42,797 nucleotides of DNA from Alphaproteobacteria bacterium (lineage in GTDB: Bacteria > Pseudomonadota > Alphaproteobacteria > Pelagibacterales > Pelagibacteraceae): positions 1 to 42,797 of the forward strand of contig VGCG01000006.1 in assembly GCA_016870175.1 (NCBI GenBank), given 5' to 3'. Positions 41,581-42,797 of this stretch are shown here, in pieces (position 1 is the stretch's first letter; every line of letters starts with the position of its first letter). Under the pieces are notes generated by a model. That model had not been told where the DNA came from, searched no databases, and saw only the letters and a program-made list of their open reading frames with translations. A program made the position numbers and the translations under genes.

Positions 41581-42797
41581 ATGCAAGTGATAAATGACAA
41601 TGGTTGTAGTTGGATTAATGATCTTACCCAAAGAACAAATATTAATATTTTACGATCCAATGAAGAATGTGATTGGCTAATTATAGGAGCGGGATACACA
41701 GGGTTATCAGCAGCAAGAAAATTAGGACAATTATATCCAAATCAAAAAATATTATTAGCTGACTCTCAATTAGCGGGCGAGGGTGCAAGTGCGAGGAATT
41801 CTGGGTATTTAGTTGATACAACAATTAATGATGGGTTTACATCCAATAAGGAATTAAAAAATTATCAAAAAAAGTCCGATATTTATAAATTAGGAATTGA
41901 GTCTGTAAAAAAATTTGTCAAAGAATATCAAGTTGATTGTGAATGGAATGAGTGTGGCAAATATTTTGCTTCATCTAAAATTGAAGATCGAAAAATTTTA
42001 ATAAGTTTTTCAGATACACTCTCAAAATTAGGATTTGAAAACAATTTATTATTATCCGATGAATTAAAAAAAAGACTAGGCACAAATTTTTATAATATTG
42101 CTCTTTATACTAAAGGAGGAATTTTATTACATCCAGGAAAATTAGTTAGAGCAATGATAGATACTTTGCCTAAAAATGTTAAATTATTTGAAAATTCAAC
42201 TCTGTTAAAATGGTCAAAAAAAAATGATTTTATTTTATGTAATTTTAAAAATGGACAAATAATTACAAAAAAAATTATATTTGCTACTAATGGTTTTTTG
42301 AGATCACTTGGAATTAAAACTAACTACAATTTTCCAATTACTTTAACAGCTAGTATGACAAGACCTTTAACAGATGAAGAATTTAATCATATCGGAAGGC
42401 CAAAAGAATGGGGTGTTTTATCAGTACGTCCTATGGGTGCAACCGTTAGAATGACCAAAGATAGAAGAATTTTAATAAGAAATACAGCTGAGGTTCATAA
42501 TCCATTTAAAATGTCTCAATTAGAGTTAAACACTAGATCTGTTAAACAAAAGATTGGTATAAAAAAAAGATTTCCCCAATTACCAGATGACATTATTCAA
42601 TCTTCATGGTCTGGAATTGTATCTAGATCAAGAAATGGCTCACAAATTTTTGAGAAAATTGATAATAATATTTTTGTTGCAGGCTGTTATAATGGATCTG
42701 GCATAGGAGTAGGCACTTTATTTGGGGAGCAAATCGCACTCAAAGCAAGCAACGAAAACACACCTGAAATAAGGGTAATCGAGTCAAGAAATAACCC
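41581..42797 (+). CDS. FAD-dependent oxidoreductase (DAO family), cut by the window end
   Basis: The frame is open for 405 codons to the right edge without a stop. The start MQVINDNGCSWINDLT leads to the FAD motif WLIIGAGYTGLSAARKLG (GAGYTG at residues 36-41) and GEGASARNSGYLVDT, with a late flavin loop VAGCYNGSGIGVGTLFGEQ. It is a DAO-type amine or amino-acid oxidase, the same broad family as the large subunit of taurine dehydrogenase (TauY). Lying 29 bases behind xsc, it may supply sulfoacetaldehyde by deaminating taurine. That reaction is inference, and no small TauX-like gene is visible in the window. Confidence 0.8.
   Translation, partial: MQVINDNGCSWINDLTQRTNINILRSNEECDWLIIGAGYTGLSAARKLGQLYPNQKILLADSQLAGEGASARNSGYLVDTTINDGFTSNKELKNYQKKSDIYKLGIESVKKFVKEYQVDCEWNECGKYFASSKIEDRKILISFSDTLSKLGFENNLLLSDELKKRLGTNFYNIALYTKGGILLHPGKLVRAMIDTLPKNVKLFENSTLLKWSKKNDFILCNFKNGQIITKKIIFATNGFLRSLGIKTNYNFPITLTASMTRPLTDEEFNHIGRPKEWGVLSVRPMGATVRMTKDRRILIRNTAEVHNPFKMSQLELNTRSVKQKIGIKKRFPQLPDDIIQSSWSGIVSRSRNGSQIFEKIDNNIFVAGCYNGSGIGVGTLFGEQIALKASNENTPEIRVIESRNN

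Noticed and set aside
1..42797. CRISPR arrays, insertion sequences, prophage genes, tRNAs
   Set aside because: No regularly spaced repeats, transposase or integrase motifs, or tRNA cloverleaf patterns were noticed in the gaps on either strand.

Overview
The window is AT-rich, gene-dense DNA with very short spacers. Adjacent genes often share 1-4 bases (TAATG, ATGA) and no gap between genes exceeds about 265 bases. The gene content is alphaproteobacterial: a DUF1476 (F1-ATPase zeta-type) protein, a DUF3553 protein, an alphaproteobacterial-type RpoZ, a CENP-V/GFA protein and an aprMBA set. With the low GC, this points to a streamlined marine alphaproteobacterium of the Pelagibacterales (SAR11) or a similar low-GC lineage such as HIMB59/AEGEAN-169. 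The placement is inference from gene content; there is no rRNA or tRNA in the window. I found no insertion sequence, phage gene, CRISPR array or tRNA.

Layout. 1-8.8 kb: the tail of an unidentified gene, a GT4 glycosyltransferase, a thioredoxin-like protein, a gamma-carbonic anhydrase, an FMN-binding oxidase-like protein, a beta-hydroxyacid dehydrogenase, an MFS carrier, rpoZ, an EamA carrier, dusA, a TauE/SafE permease and a HIT protein. 9-13.8 kb: a small oxidative cluster (SDR and aldehyde dehydrogenase, divergent from an iron alcohol dehydrogenase and a class-I glutamine amidotransferase), then an SRAP DNA-repair peptidase. 14-27.9 kb: housekeeping and small membrane genes including rseP, a HU protein, amtB, a Bcp-type peroxiredoxin, recX, cysQ and mnmA. 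Several short genes lie here that are easy to miss: a 55-aa membrane protein, a 47-aa membrane protein coupled to cysQ, a 56-aa DUF3553 protein and a 27-aa Lys/Arg-rich peptide. 28-32.9 kb: one tight run of metC-like, MFS, pabB, pabA and pabC genes.

33-42.8 kb is the most distinctive part and reads as a sulfonate/sulfite module. aprM-aprB-aprA (sulfite to APS) is followed by two uncharacterised small genes and a TauE/SafE anion exporter. After a decayed remnant of a second, YeiH-like exporter come suyAB ((2R)-sulfolactate to pyruvate plus sulfite), divergent from xsc (sulfoacetaldehyde to acetyl phosphate plus sulfite). An FAD amine-oxidase-like gene runs off the window edge directly behind xsc and is a candidate for making sulfoacetaldehyde from taurine. 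Together the genes would release sulfite from C2 and C3 sulfonates, keep the carbon as pyruvate or acetyl phosphate, and dispose of the sulfite by oxidation (Apr) or export (TauE). No ATP sulfurylase, phosphotransacetylase or sulfonate uptake system is inside the window.

There is no gene-free stretch above 300 bases. The largest gaps are 37958-38221 (YeiH-like remnant), 13827-14083 (one inverted repeat, otherwise nothing recognised), 32877-33097 (operator-like repeats before aprM), 17153-17370 (nothing recognised) and 8805-9008 (one hairpin).
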